A stretch of DNA of 64,000 nucleotides from Sphingomonas abaci (lineage in GTDB: Bacteria > Pseudomonadota > Alphaproteobacteria > Sphingomonadales > Sphingomonadaceae): the NCBI RefSeq assembly GCF_014199625.1, contig NZ_JACHNY010000010.1, positions 22,053 through 86,052 of the forward strand, in the 5' to 3' direction. Shown in pieces: positions 7,770 to 15,964 of this stretch. Both the position numbers and the translations under genes were made by a program. Each line of letters opens with the position of its first letter. Position 1 is the first letter of the stretch. The notes beneath the pieces are model-generated. The model worked only from the letters and a program-made list of their open reading frames with translations, had not been told where the DNA came from and did no database searches.

Positions 7770-8249
7770 TCAGAAGATCCAATAGGAGATCGCGCAAATC
7801 ACGAGCAGGAGGGCGACGACGGACCCAACGATCCGATTTTCCAGGCGCGGACATTCGACGTTCCTGATCCGCACGGCGAGCTGCCAAGCGGGTCGAACCG
7901 GACACCGCCACGAACCTGCGGCAATCCGATCCAGCTCGGCATCCGACAACCCGAAGAACGATTTTGCTTCACCGCGCGATCGCCCCGCCAACCCCATCAC
8001 CCGCAGCACCACGTCGCTCCATGCGACATCGATCGCGCTCGGCCGATCGACCATCGTGCCGCGCGCGTCGCCGCCCGCCCAAGAGGGGGACAGCAGGCCG
8101 ATGATCTGGTGGGGGTTGCGCTCCAGCAGCGTCGCCCAGCGCAGCAAGCGATGTTGGCGGTCCCGCGCCGCGATGGTCCTCACCGGTGCCCAGCGCCGGG
8201 TAAGGCATCGCACAGGCCGCATCCATCGGCTCGCCCAAGGGCTCGTCAT
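7770..8249 (-). CDS. Hypothetical protein with C-terminal membrane anchor
   Basis: A 159-residue frame coupled to mgtC by a TGATG overlap. The N-terminal ~130 residues are basic and Trp/Arg-rich. The C-terminus is a single hydrophobic helix (IVGSVVALLLVICAISYWIF) that would anchor it with the bulk in the cytoplasm. No family is recognised. The central LLERNPHQIIGLLSPSW segment looks protein-like. The start by overlap is reasonable, but the frame may be shorter. Confidence 0.5.
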   Translation of the reverse strand: MTSPWASRWMRPVRCLTRRWAPVRTIAARDRQHRLLRWATLLERNPHQIIGLLSPSWAGGDARGTMVDRPSAIDVAWSDVVLRVMGLAGRSRGEAKSFFGLSDAELDRIAAGSWRCPVRPAWQLAVRIRNVECPRLENRIVGSVVALLLVICAISYWIF

Positions 8250-8701
8250 GGGCTCGCCGAGGTGCCGACGTCGCCATTGGTGGCGCGCTTAAGCGGACGA
8301 GAACAGCGCAGGGTGAGGAAGGTGGTGGCGCTCAGGATGAAAGCGATGTCGTATAGGCCGTAGCCTACGGCCGCGCCGAGTGCCCCAGTCGCCCACAGAC
8401 TGGCCGCCGTCGCCGTGCCTGACGCCTTGTCGCCCTTCTTCAGAATCGCGCCGCCCCCGATGAAGCCGACGCCCGTAATCAGACCTTCAAGCAACCTGGC
8501 TTGCGCTGGAGACGTGCGGCCGAGGATCGCGATGCCCACCAGCACGAAGCCGCAACTGGCGATTGCAACCAACGGGAATGTACGGATGCCTGCACTGCGG
8601 GCGTCCTTCTCGCGATCCCAGCCAACAGGAAGGGCGAGTGCGTAGGCGACGGCGAGACTGATGATATGGGTGGTTATCTCCCACCACGAGCTTTGAAACA
8701 T
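8246..8701 (-). CDS. mgtC: MgtC/SapB family protein
   Basis: A 151-residue inner-membrane protein, close to the length of the conserved MgtC N-terminal domain. The motifs LPVGWDREKDARSAGIRTFPLVA and ITGVGFIGGGAILK are the family signature. MgtC proteins modulate the F1Fo ATPase and help cells under low magnesium or acid stress; the short form lacks the extra C-terminal domain of Salmonella MgtC. It is followed by the anchored hypothetical with an overlapping start, and an AGGA-like ribosome site precedes it. Confidence 0.88.
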   Translation of the reverse strand: MFQSSWWEITTHIISLAVAYALALPVGWDREKDARSAGIRTFPLVAIASCGFVLVGIAILGRTSPAQARLLEGLITGVGFIGGGAILKKGDKASGTATAASLWATGALGAAVGYGLYDIAFILSATTFLTLRCSRPLKRATNGDVGTSASP

Positions 8702-8815
8702 GCCGGCCTGCCTGTTCTACGCGATTGCTCCAGATCGGAGGTAAAGGGGTAAGGTCGGGCGGGGAGTCCCACAGACGTTCAGGCCCAAGGCGGGGATCGT
8801 GAACACCGGAGATCC

Positions 8816-9565
8816 CTACCGGTGCAGACATGCGATGATGGCGGTCACGACGGCGGTGGTTTCCGCAACGTCGCGCACTCTCACCGTATCGAGGCCAATT
8901 TCAGCGGCGGGATAGTCATTCCCACCGGGGAAGATCGCATCGCCGATGAACAGCATCCCGTCGAGCGGGACGCCGCTTTCAGCACTCAGGCGGTTCAGGC
9001 CATAGCCCTTGTCCACCCCTGCCCTGGTCACGTCGATCGATGTCGTGCCACCCAGATTAATCGAGAGGTCCGGCAGCGTCGCGCGCAACGTGGCCTGCAA
9101 AGCGGTCCTCTTCTTTCGGTCGGGATCCCACGCTTCCTTTTCCTTTAGCGGCGCTGCCTGCCCCAGCCCCGAAAAGGTGATCTGGCTGCCCCGGTCCTCG
9201 ATCCGTTCGCCCCAGATACGTTCGTCGGCGAGGCCGGCATCGGTCAGGGCTTGATCGAAGGCCGTGCGGATCGTCGCCTTCTCTGCGTCGTCGAACAGCT
9301 CGGCATATACCGCGCGCCAAGCGCCATTGATGAACCGATAGAGTTTTGTGCCTGTGGTCGGCATCAACCAGAGACGGTCAAGCGCGGCGCCGGCAGGAAG
9401 ACGCGAGGCGACCTGCTTTTCGAACTGCGGCCAGTCCCCGCCCGAGATCACCGCCACATCCGTGACGGCGAGCAATCGGGCGAGGGTTGCGGCCATATCC
9501 TCCGATAGCGGCCGCTTGCTCTCGGCAAGTGTGCCGTCGAGGTCGAAGGCGATCATCCACTTCAT
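8816..9565 (-). CDS. HAD-IIB family phosphatase (phosphomannomutase/sugar-phosphatase-like)
   Basis: A 249-residue cytosolic HAD hydrolase. Motif I is AFDLDGTLAES with nucleophile Asp8 and Asp10. A later IFIGDA-type motif IV reads MLFIGDAIFPGGNDYPAAE, and VDKGYGLNRL supplies the motif III lysine, so the catalytic set is intact. The cap position and size fit class IIB. It overlaps the end of the P-type ATPase gene. HAD phosphatases next to metal pumps are common, but the physiological substrate cannot be inferred. Confidence 0.85.
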   Translation of the reverse strand: MKWMIAFDLDGTLAESKRPLSEDMAATLARLLAVTDVAVISGGDWPQFEKQVASRLPAGAALDRLWLMPTTGTKLYRFINGAWRAVYAELFDDAEKATIRTAFDQALTDAGLADERIWGERIEDRGSQITFSGLGQAAPLKEKEAWDPDRKKRTALQATLRATLPDLSINLGGTTSIDVTRAGVDKGYGLNRLSAESGVPLDGMLFIGDAIFPGGNDYPAAEIGLDTVRVRDVAETTAVVTAIIACLHR

Positions 9566-12063
9566 GCCGCCTTCCCCGCCGGATCGCGGTAGGCGAGCAG
9601 CCTGAGCGCATTGATGACAACAAGCAGCGTTGATCCCTCATGAACCGCCACTGCTGGCCCAATACCGAGGCCAAGGATGGTGGCAGGAACGAGAAAGGCG
9701 ACGACACCCAGGCTGACGAAGACGTTCTGCCGGATGATTCCACGCGTATGCCGGCTTAGGCCCACCGCGAATGGCAGGTGCGCCAGATCGTCAGCCATCA
9801 GGGCGACGTCGGCTGTCTCCAGCGCAACGTCCGACCCCGCCGCGCCCATCGCGATGCCGACCGTGGCGCTTGCCATCGCCGGGGCATCGTTCACGCCGTC
9901 ACCCACCATTGCGACCTTGTCTTCGCCGGCGAGTTTCTTGATCGCGGCAACCTTGTCTTCGGGCATGAGGTCGCCCCACGCCTCGTCGATCCCGACTTCG
10001 TTAGCGATCGCTTCGGCGACTTTCTGGTGGTCGCCAGAGATCATTATCATCCGCGACACGCCCATCTCGTGCAGCCGGCGCAGCGCGGTCTTTGCCGCTT
10101 CGCGGGGCGTGTCCATCAGGCCGATCGCGCCCAGGTCGCGGTCCCCCTTGCGGACCACCATCGTCGTGCGACCGTTCTCGCGCAGTTTCGCGATCGCGTT
10201 CTGCGCTCCCTGCCCTAGCGCCGGAATGCCCTCACTCCCGAACATCTCGGCCTTGCCGATCCAGACCGTCTCGCCATCCACGCTCGCGGTGACGCCCCGA
10301 CCGGTCAGGCTCTTGAGGTCGCCGGCAGTCGGCACGGCACGATCGTTCAGTCGTTCGCGGCCGTCCTTGACGATCGCTTGGGCCAGAGGATGGTCGCTCA
10401 ACGCTTCGACGGCGACGGCCAGCACCAGCAGCTCGCCTTCATCGGCGCCATCGACGGGCACGACATCGGTGATGCGCGGACGACCTTCGGTCAGCGTGCC
10501 CGTCTTGTCGAAAGCGATCGCCTTGAGCGACCCGAGGTTTTCGAGCGGTGCACCGCCCTTCACGAGCACGCCGCCCCGCGCTGCACGGGCAACGCCAGAC
10601 AGGACAGCGCTCGGCGTTGCAATGGCGAGCGCGCACGGGCTTGCCGCCACCAGCACCGCCATCGCGCGATAGAAGCTGTCGCGGAACGGCTCGTCGACGA
10701 CCACCCATGCGAAGAGCAGGAGCACCGACAGGATCAGGACAGCAGGCACGAAGATCCGCTCAAACCGATCGGTGAAGCGCTGCGTCGGCGACTTCTGCGT
10801 CTCCGCTTCGCTCACCATCTTCACGACCTTGGCGAGCGCGCTTTCATTGGAACGGCGTGTCACCTCGATCTCGATCGCGCCGCCACCGTTGATCGTACCG
10901 GCAAAAACCCGGCTTTCCGCGTCCACTGCATCAGGCTTTGCCCGCGCCGCTGCGGCATCGGCGACCGGCACCTTGTCGACCGGGATGCTTTCACCCGTCA
11001 CCGGGGCCTGGTTGATCGCGCTGGTGCCCTTGGTGACGAAGCCGTCAGCAGGCAGGCGCTCGTTCGGGCGGACAATGGCAATGTCCCCAACGACCATTTG
11101 CTCGACCGGGATTTCGCTGGTCTGGCCGTCGCGTCGCACGGTCGCGGTTTCGGGCGCGAGCTTCGCCAGCGCCTCGATCGCCTTCTTGGCGCGTCCCATC
11201 GCGTAATGCTCAAGCGCATGGCCAAGGCTGAACAGGAATAGCAGCAGCGCGCCTTCGGCCCATGCGCCCAGCGCAGCGGCGCCGGCGGCAGCGACCAACA
11301 TCAGCGTGTCGATCTCGAACTTCTTCATCCGAAGGTTGTCGATCGCCTCGCGCAGCGTGAAGAATCCGCCGAAGAAATAGGCTGCGACATAGCAGGCCGT
11401 GGGCAGCCACTCCGGTGCGCCAACAACCAGCCTCTCGATCGCATAGCCGATCCCCAGCAGCGCGCCGCAGGCAAGCGCGAAGATCAGCTCGGTATTGGGG
11501 CCTAGAAATTCGGCGTGGCTATGGTCGTGACCATCGCCGGGGCCGTGCTTCTCTTCGCCCGCGTCGTGGCCCCCGGGGCCGTGGTCGTGGCCGGCATGGT
11601 CATCGGCGGCGACCCGCTTGCCAACCCTCACCTTCAGCTTGCGAAGAGCAGCGCGCACTTCCTCTTCTGTGGTCTCTCGGCGATCATATTCGACCCGGAC
11701 CGACCCGCTGGTGCTGGCGCTTGCCTGTACCACCCCGGGCAACGCGCATAGCGCATCGCTGACCGTGCGCGCCCGCCGTTCGTGACTGATCCCTGTCACC
11801 TGCCAGATCGCATGGCCGTAGCGTTCGGTGATTTCTGCGCCTGCGGCCCGCACCATTTCGCGCAATCGTGGCAACGGCAGCTTGGCGGCGTCGAAATGGA
11901 TGCACAGGGCCGCCGGCGTGTCGCCTTCGAGGCAGATCACATGCGCTCGCTCGACGCCTTCGCGTTTCGACAGGGTCGATACGAGACGGTCCAGGCAAGC
12001 GTCGGCCGCGTCAGGAAGGTCCGGCAACAATACTGGAATATCGAGTTCGAGCTTGTCGTTCAT
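9562..12063 (-). CDS. P1B-type heavy-metal ATPase with SPC motif (Co/Zn/Cd type)
   Basis: An 833-residue metal pump. Two degenerate HMA-like domains (about residues 25-90 and 95-150) lack CxxC. A His/Asp-rich linker (155-183) follows, then the membrane core with TGES (357-360), SPC in the transport helix (475-477) and the phosphorylation site DKTGT (519-523). SPC rather than CPC points to the P1B-4 group, linked to Co, Zn or Cd export. It starts at MNDKLELD after a strong AAAGGAGG. It overlaps the CDF gene upstream and the HAD gene downstream. Confidence 0.92.
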   Translation of the reverse strand: MNDKLELDIPVLLPDLPDAADACLDRLVSTLSKREGVERAHVICLEGDTPAALCIHFDAAKLPLPRLREMVRAAGAEITERYGHAIWQVTGISHERRARTVSDALCALPGVVQASASTSGSVRVEYDRRETTEEEVRAALRKLKVRVGKRVAADDHAGHDHGPGGHDAGEEKHGPGDGHDHSHAEFLGPNTELIFALACGALLGIGYAIERLVVGAPEWLPTACYVAAYFFGGFFTLREAIDNLRMKKFEIDTLMLVAAAGAAALGAWAEGALLLFLFSLGHALEHYAMGRAKKAIEALAKLAPETATVRRDGQTSEIPVEQMVVGDIAIVRPNERLPADGFVTKGTSAINQAPVTGESIPVDKVPVADAAAARAKPDAVDAESRVFAGTINGGGAIEIEVTRRSNESALAKVVKMVSEAETQKSPTQRFTDRFERIFVPAVLILSVLLLFAWVVVDEPFRDSFYRAMAVLVAASPCALAIATPSAVLSGVARAARGGVLVKGGAPLENLGSLKAIAFDKTGTLTEGRPRITDVVPVDGADEGELLVLAVAVEALSDHPLAQAIVKDGRERLNDRAVPTAGDLKSLTGRGVTASVDGETVWIGKAEMFGSEGIPALGQGAQNAIAKLRENGRTTMVVRKGDRDLGAIGLMDTPREAAKTALRRLHEMGVSRMIMISGDHQKVAEAIANEVGIDEAWGDLMPEDKVAAIKKLAGEDKVAMVGDGVNDAPAMASATVGIAMGAAGSDVALETADVALMADDLAHLPFAVGLSRHTRGIIRQNVFVSLGVVAFLVPATILGLGIGPAVAVHEGSTLLVVINALRLLAYRDPAGKAA

Positions 12064-12668
12064 GACGACCTCCTTTCGCTTTTCTTGGTTTCGGCGCGCG
12101 CGTCGCGCAGGATTTCGACACCGCCCTTGATGGCGATGATGGCGGTAGCGAAGCCGACCAGAAGGTCCGGCCAGTTGGTGCCCAGCCACAGCACCAGCAC
12201 GCCGGCAATCAGGATGCCGCCATTGGAAATGAAGTCATTGAAGCTGAAGGTGGTGGCGGCCCGAAGGTTGACGTCCGGATCCTTGAGCCGCTGGAGCAGC
12301 CGCAGGCAGAGGTAGTTCACGACGCCGGCGATCGCCGACATGACCATCATGGTCGGTCCGATCGGTTCGCTGCCTTGAAGGTAGCGCCGGCCAACGTCGA
12401 TCAGGATGCCGCCCGCGAAGATCAGCAGCATGACGCCCGAAGCGACCGCGGCGCGTGTCTTCCACGTCTGGCCCCGGGTGAGCGCCACAAGGCTCAGCGC
12501 ATACACGGCCGTATCGGACAGGTTGTCGACGCCGTTGGCGATCAGAGCGCTCGAGTCCGCGAAAAATCCTGAGACGAAGAAACCCCCCGCGATCGCCGCG
12601 TTCAGCAGCAGGACGATCCAAAGTGTGCGACGCTCTTGCCCGCCATTGTTGTCGTTGCTCGAAATCAT
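12060..12668 (-). CDS. Cation diffusion facilitator (CDF) family transporter, short form
   Basis: A 202-residue inner-membrane protein with six predicted helices and no long cytoplasmic C-terminal domain. The CDF metal site appears as SSALIANGVDNLSDTAVYALSL (Asp pair in helix 2) and FSFNDFISNGGILIAG (helix 5). It should export a divalent cation in exchange for protons. Overlapping ATGA junctions with the ZIP gene and the ATPase gene mean all three are co-translated. Confidence 0.88.
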   Translation of the reverse strand: MISSNDNNGGQERRTLWIVLLLNAAIAGGFFVSGFFADSSALIANGVDNLSDTAVYALSLVALTRGQTWKTRAAVASGVMLLIFAGGILIDVGRRYLQGSEPIGPTMMVMSAIAGVVNYLCLRLLQRLKDPDVNLRAATTFSFNDFISNGGILIAGVLVLWLGTNWPDLLVGFATAIIAIKGGVEILRDARAETKKSERRSS

Positions 12669-13351
12669 CCCATGATCTCCTCAAGCGTCAGCAGGGCAAG
12701 GAATCCCACGAAGAACATCGAGCTGATGAGTGGGGTGTCAGGCTTCTCGTGCGCCTCGACCAGCAGCTCTTCCGTGACGAGGTAGAGCAGCGCCATCAGA
12801 CCAAAACTCAGGAAGCCAGCGACCATTACCGGTGAGAGCGTGGCGACAGGAACAGCCGCGAGTGCGCCGATCGGCAGCAGCAGCGCCAATGCCGACACAG
12901 TCACGATGATGCGCAGGCGCGAGCAATAGGTTTCCGCCAGCTCGTCGGTCAGTGTCAGACCAAGGAAGAGCACTTCGAGCGTCAGCGCGATCGTCAGCAG
13001 AAATCCCGCCTTCTCACCCGCGACGAACGCGAGGCCGAGCACCAGACCATCGACCAGAATGTCAATGCCGATCGCGGCGAGCAGTGCCATTGGCCCCTTG
13101 AAGCGGGCCTCGAAAGCCTTGAGACCCAGCATCGTCGCAACGCCCGCCGCCCCGCCGATCAACGTAGCGCTAGGTGAAGCCTCATGCTTGACCTGCGGCA
13201 GGATTTCAGTCGCTGCCGCCGCAAACACGACGCCGGCAGCGAGATGCTGGAGGCCCGCCACGACGCCAGGATTTAATTTGGTCCGGCTCGCGATGATCGC
13301 GCCGAGCACGACCGCCAGCACAGGCGCAAGCGTGTACAGCAATGCCTGCAT
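12665..13351 (-). CDS. ZIP family divalent metal transporter
   Basis: A 228-residue membrane protein with eight hydrophobic segments. ZIP-type helix 4/5 sequences are present (GLQHLAAGVVFAAAATEILP and AIGIDILVDGLVLGLAFVAG), although the usual second His motif is replaced by IDILVDG. ZIP proteins mostly import Zn or Fe. Its position as the first gene of a ZIP-CDF-P1B ATPase operon, whose other members export, is unusual, so the direction or metal may differ from the textbook role. Confidence 0.85.
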   Translation of the reverse strand: MQALLYTLAPVLAVVLGAIIASRTKLNPGVVAGLQHLAAGVVFAAAATEILPQVKHEASPSATLIGGAAGVATMLGLKAFEARFKGPMALLAAIGIDILVDGLVLGLAFVAGEKAGFLLTIALTLEVLFLGLTLTDELAETYCSRLRIIVTVSALALLLPIGALAAVPVATLSPVMVAGFLSFGLMALLYLVTEELLVEAHEKPDTPLISSMFFVGFLALLTLEEIMG

Positions 13352-13354
13352 ATC

Positions 13355-13738
13355 CTATGATTCCTCCGGGGTTCGATGACAGACGCGGATCTTCCCGCGC
13401 TGCGTGAAGGCGATCGACCCGCCGGCCACGACTGCCCGCGACCGGTCGCCGCGAAATTCCTCGCCAGTACGTTGCGCGCGCAGGATCTCAGTTCTGCCCC
13501 TGGGCAGCCAGGTGACAGCCATTTTCAGGCCGTCGTCGATGAAGTCGACATCGGCGCGCGATCCGTCGTCGCAATACATGATGCGTTGCGCAATCAATCG
13601 AGGTGTCAGATGCTTTTCATGCGCCGGCTCAGTCGGTCCGCTCGGCGCGGGATTGCACGCCCCTACGACCATACCCGCGAACAGAACGGCGCCGATGCGC
13701 GCGGCTGTCAGGCCAGGCAGGTGCCGCACGGCGTGCAT
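13355..13738 (-). CDS. MliC-like periplasmic lipoprotein
   Basis: About 127 residues with a lipoprotein signal (AVLFAGMVVGAC, lipobox VGAC). The mature part reads RIMYCDDGSRADVDFIDDGLKMAVTW, a pattern like the MliC/YdgA beta-barrel (Y-C-x-G then F/V strands and a closing Cys near the end, RVCHR). MliC proteins inhibit C-type lysozyme; here the role is only suggested. A GTG at 13747 overlapping the bestrophin stop is an equally plausible start. A second MliC-like gene lies at 15050. Confidence 0.65.
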   Translation of the reverse strand: MHAVRHLPGLTAARIGAVLFAGMVVGACNPAPSGPTEPAHEKHLTPRLIAQRIMYCDDGSRADVDFIDDGLKMAVTWLPRGRTEILRAQRTGEEFRGDRSRAVVAGGSIAFTQRGKIRVCHRTPEES

Positions 13739-13743
13739 CGCCC

Positions 13744-14631
13744 TCACCACAGCACGCCGTGATCGGGCGTCACCGGCTCAGGGGCTGGCAGTCCAGCCGT
13801 CTGAAGAAGGTCGATCTCGATCGTGCGGCACATGGCCGTGAGCGGGACATCGTGGACGCTATTGGCGAACGGATCAGTCAGATCCTCGCCGATGCTCAGC
13901 ACCGCAAGGAAGACGAGTCCGATCAGCGTCGATCCGATCGGCGTGGCGAGCCCCAGGGATTCAACCAGCGCAATCGGGAGCAGCACGCAGAACACGCGCG
14001 TGAAGAGGTTCGGAAAGAACCGAAAGCCATTGGGCAGCGGCGTGTTCTTGATCCGCTCCATGCCGCCCTGCGCATTGGCGATGTCGATCAGGACGCGCTC
14101 TACAGTCGCCTGCTGGATTTCGGTGATCCGACCTTCCGCGAGCGCGTCGGCGTAGATGCCCGATATGTCCTCCAAGAGTGCGTTCGCAGGGTTCAGGCGA
14201 GCGACCGCCATATCGGCGACGTCCGTTCCAGCGATCCGGCCAATCTCTTCATAGGGCGACTGTCGGCGAAGCTGGCAGCGCATCGAGTGCGCGAAGGCGA
14301 TCTGCCGCAGGATGATGTTGTGCCGCATCTCGCTGCCCTCGGGTTCTCCCTTGGTCAGGCTGCGTGTGATCCTAGCCAGGCTGCGCGACGCATTGATGAG
14401 CGCGCCCCAAAGGGTTCGCGCTTCCCACCAGCGAGCATAAGCAGCGTTGGTCCGAAACCCCATGAAGAGCGCGATGGCAGTGCCAAACAGCGCCGTCGGC
14501 AAAGGCGGTTCCTTGATCGGGGTCATCATGTGGAATGCCGTCACCGCCACGTCCCACACGAACAGGATCGTGAGAGGCTTCCAAACCTCGATAATGATCT
14601 GCTTAAAACGAGGCCTCGCGCCGACTATCAT
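13744..14631 (-). CDS. Bestrophin family anion channel
   Basis: A 295-residue inner-membrane protein of the bacterial bestrophin/UPF0187 family. Visible signatures are LFGTAIALFMGFRTNAAYARWWEARTLWG (residues ~48-76) and a C-terminal IGEDLTDPFANSVHDVPLTAMCRTIEID, the calcium-clasp-like region. Family members are pentameric anion channels. It sits between the orphan fliE and a lipoprotein, not obviously linked to metal export except through membrane potential or charge balance. Confidence 0.92.
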   Translation of the reverse strand: MIVGARPRFKQIIIEVWKPLTILFVWDVAVTAFHMMTPIKEPPLPTALFGTAIALFMGFRTNAAYARWWEARTLWGALINASRSLARITRSLTKGEPEGSEMRHNIILRQIAFAHSMRCQLRRQSPYEEIGRIAGTDVADMAVARLNPANALLEDISGIYADALAEGRITEIQQATVERVLIDIANAQGGMERIKNTPLPNGFRFFPNLFTRVFCVLLPIALVESLGLATPIGSTLIGLVFLAVLSIGEDLTDPFANSVHDVPLTAMCRTIEIDLLQTAGLPAPEPVTPDHGVLW

Positions 14632-14662
14632 ATCAATTACGCCCTAAATCTCGTAGCGATCG

Positions 14663-15004
14663 TCATCCGATCGGCATGTTCATGATGTCCCGATAAGCGG
14701 ACAGCAGCTTGTTCCGGACTTGCAGGGTCGCCTCGAAAGTAATGGATGCGCGGCTCTGGATGAGCGCGACGGTTGCGATGTCGGTGGTTTCGCCACGCTC
14801 ATATGCTTCGGTGACGACATCCTCTTGCTCCTGGGTCTCGTTGACCTTCGCGACCACGGCATTGAGGGTGTCGGCGAAGTTCGACACCGGAGCGGTCGGC
14901 GTCACGCCGGGTGGTGCCGTCGGCTGCGCCTCACGCAAAGCGCGGCTTCGCGCGATCACTTCGGCGCGAATGGCCATCACATTCGAGATCGACGTGTCAG
15001 ACAT
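14663..15004 (-). CDS. fliE: FliE-like flagellar hook-basal body protein, orphan
   Basis: A 113-residue helical protein. The C-terminal two thirds follow the FliE pattern closely: NFADTLNAVVAKVNETQEQ, then GETTDIATVALIQSRASITF, and finally ATLQVRNKLLSAYRDIMNMP. FliE is the small adaptor between the MS-ring and the rod, secreted by the flagellar export system. No other flagellar gene is present in the window, so its function here is unclear. The start at 15004 is supported by GGAGA upstream. Confidence 0.75.
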   Translation of the reverse strand: MSDTSISNVMAIRAEVIARSRALREAQPTAPPGVTPTAPVSNFADTLNAVVAKVNETQEQEDVVTEAYERGETTDIATVALIQSRASITFEATLQVRNKLLSAYRDIMNMPIG

Positions 15005-15049
15005 CGTTTCTCTCCCGTTGCAGTGCGACATGTCGGAAGACAGGACGGT

Positions 15050-15424
15050 TCATCGGGTGCCCTCCCGTTCGCAGATTCGGGTGCGGCCCTCGCCTTCCAC
15101 GACGGTGAGCTGCGACCCCTTGAAGGTCGCGGTGGCTGTCTCGCCGACATATTGGAGGCCCTGCGCTGGCGCGGTCAGCGTTATGGGCACGGCGCTGCTG
15201 GAGCGCCGCAAATCGATCTGCAGGCCGTTGTCCTTGTAGTCGACGAACAGCGGTTCCCCGTCGGAACAGCGATAGGGATGGCGCCCCATTTCCCCGGTCG
15301 CCACGGCGCTGTCGGACGAATGGATTTGCTGCTCCGTTGGCGGGGCTGGCGGCTTGCCTTCCGTGCAAGCCGCCAGCCCGACAACGAGGATGAGGGCGGG
15401 CAGTACCCGCTTCGACGGCATCAT
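15050..15424 (-). CDS. MliC-like periplasmic lipoprotein, second copy
   Basis: A 124-residue lipoprotein with signal LPALILVVGLAAC (lipobox LAAC). The mature part carries PYRCSDGEPLFVDYKDNGLQIDL and a terminal RTRICER, matching the MliC fold and the neighbouring protein at 13355: Y-x-C-x-D-G start, FxDxGL strand and closing Cys. It overlaps the upstream SRPBCC gene as ATGA. Two diverged copies in one 2-kb stretch suggest a duplicated envelope-protection function. Confidence 0.65.
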   Translation of the reverse strand: MMPSKRVLPALILVVGLAACTEGKPPAPPTEQQIHSSDSAVATGEMGRHPYRCSDGEPLFVDYKDNGLQIDLRRSSSAVPITLTAPAQGLQYVGETATATFKGSQLTVVEGEGRTRICEREGTR

Positions 15425-15909
15425 CGCGCCTTCCTCCTGTAGCGGGAGGGGACGCGCTGACGATTGATCCCAAGGGCAGGCTGACCCACCCGCCAGCGCA
15501 GATAGGTTGCGAGGCGATCGTCAGCCTCGATCATCAGGGACCGCAGGCGACGCAACATCATCGCCGCGAACGGCAGAGACAGCGCCCCGCGCAGCGTGCA
15601 GCTATGTGTTAGCCTGGTGCCACCATCGTCCCCTGCCAGCTCGTACCGCTCTTCGAGCGTGAACAGATAAGGGATGCCGCAGGACCAAGCGAAGGCTCGC
15701 GGCTTATCGAATTGATCGATCCGTGCCGGCGTCCGAATCGGCCGGTTGATGCCCTGGATCGCAAAGGTTCCTCTCGTGTCGCCGAGCTGACCCGGGTTAT
15801 CGAGGAGTACCAGCGGGCTCCAAGCTCGGCGATGATCCGGGTCGGTGAGTGCCGACCAGATCCGCAGTGGCCCGCCGTGAAGCATTGAGCTGGTTATGGT
15901 GCGAGGCAT
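15421..15909 (-). CDS. SRPBCC family protein (polyketide cyclase/START-like)
   Basis: A 162-residue cytosolic protein with the SRPBCC opening HGGPLRIWSALTDPDHRRAW, a central ARIDQFDKPRAFAWSC strand pair, and a C-terminal long helix ALSLPFAAMMLRRLRSLM, followed by a basic tail. The fold binds hydrophobic ligands; no substrate can be named. It is the first gene of the minus-strand run after a strong stem-loop that separates it from czcA. Confidence 0.75.
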   Translation of the reverse strand: MPRTITSSMLHGGPLRIWSALTDPDHRRAWSPLVLLDNPGQLGDTRGTFAIQGINRPIRTPARIDQFDKPRAFAWSCGIPYLFTLEERYELAGDDGGTRLTHSCTLRGALSLPFAAMMLRRLRSLMIEADDRLATYLRWRVGQPALGINRQRVPSRYRRKAR

Positions 15910-15927
15910 ATCCTCATCTCCCAGAGA

Positions 15928-15960
15928 TGAGCGGGGGCGATCGCGGATCGCCCCCGCTCA
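15928..15960 (-). terminator. Strong stem-loop between czcA and the SRPBCC gene
   Basis: TGAGCGGGGGCGATC (15928-15942) pairs perfectly with 15946-15960 across a 3-base loop. The 15-base stem starts 5 bases beyond the czcA stop. A second small hairpin (CATCTC/GAGATG, about 15914-15928) follows in the minus direction. There is no T-run. It probably limits readthrough or stabilises the czc mRNA 3' end. Confidence 0.6.
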
Positions 15961-15964
15961 CCCA

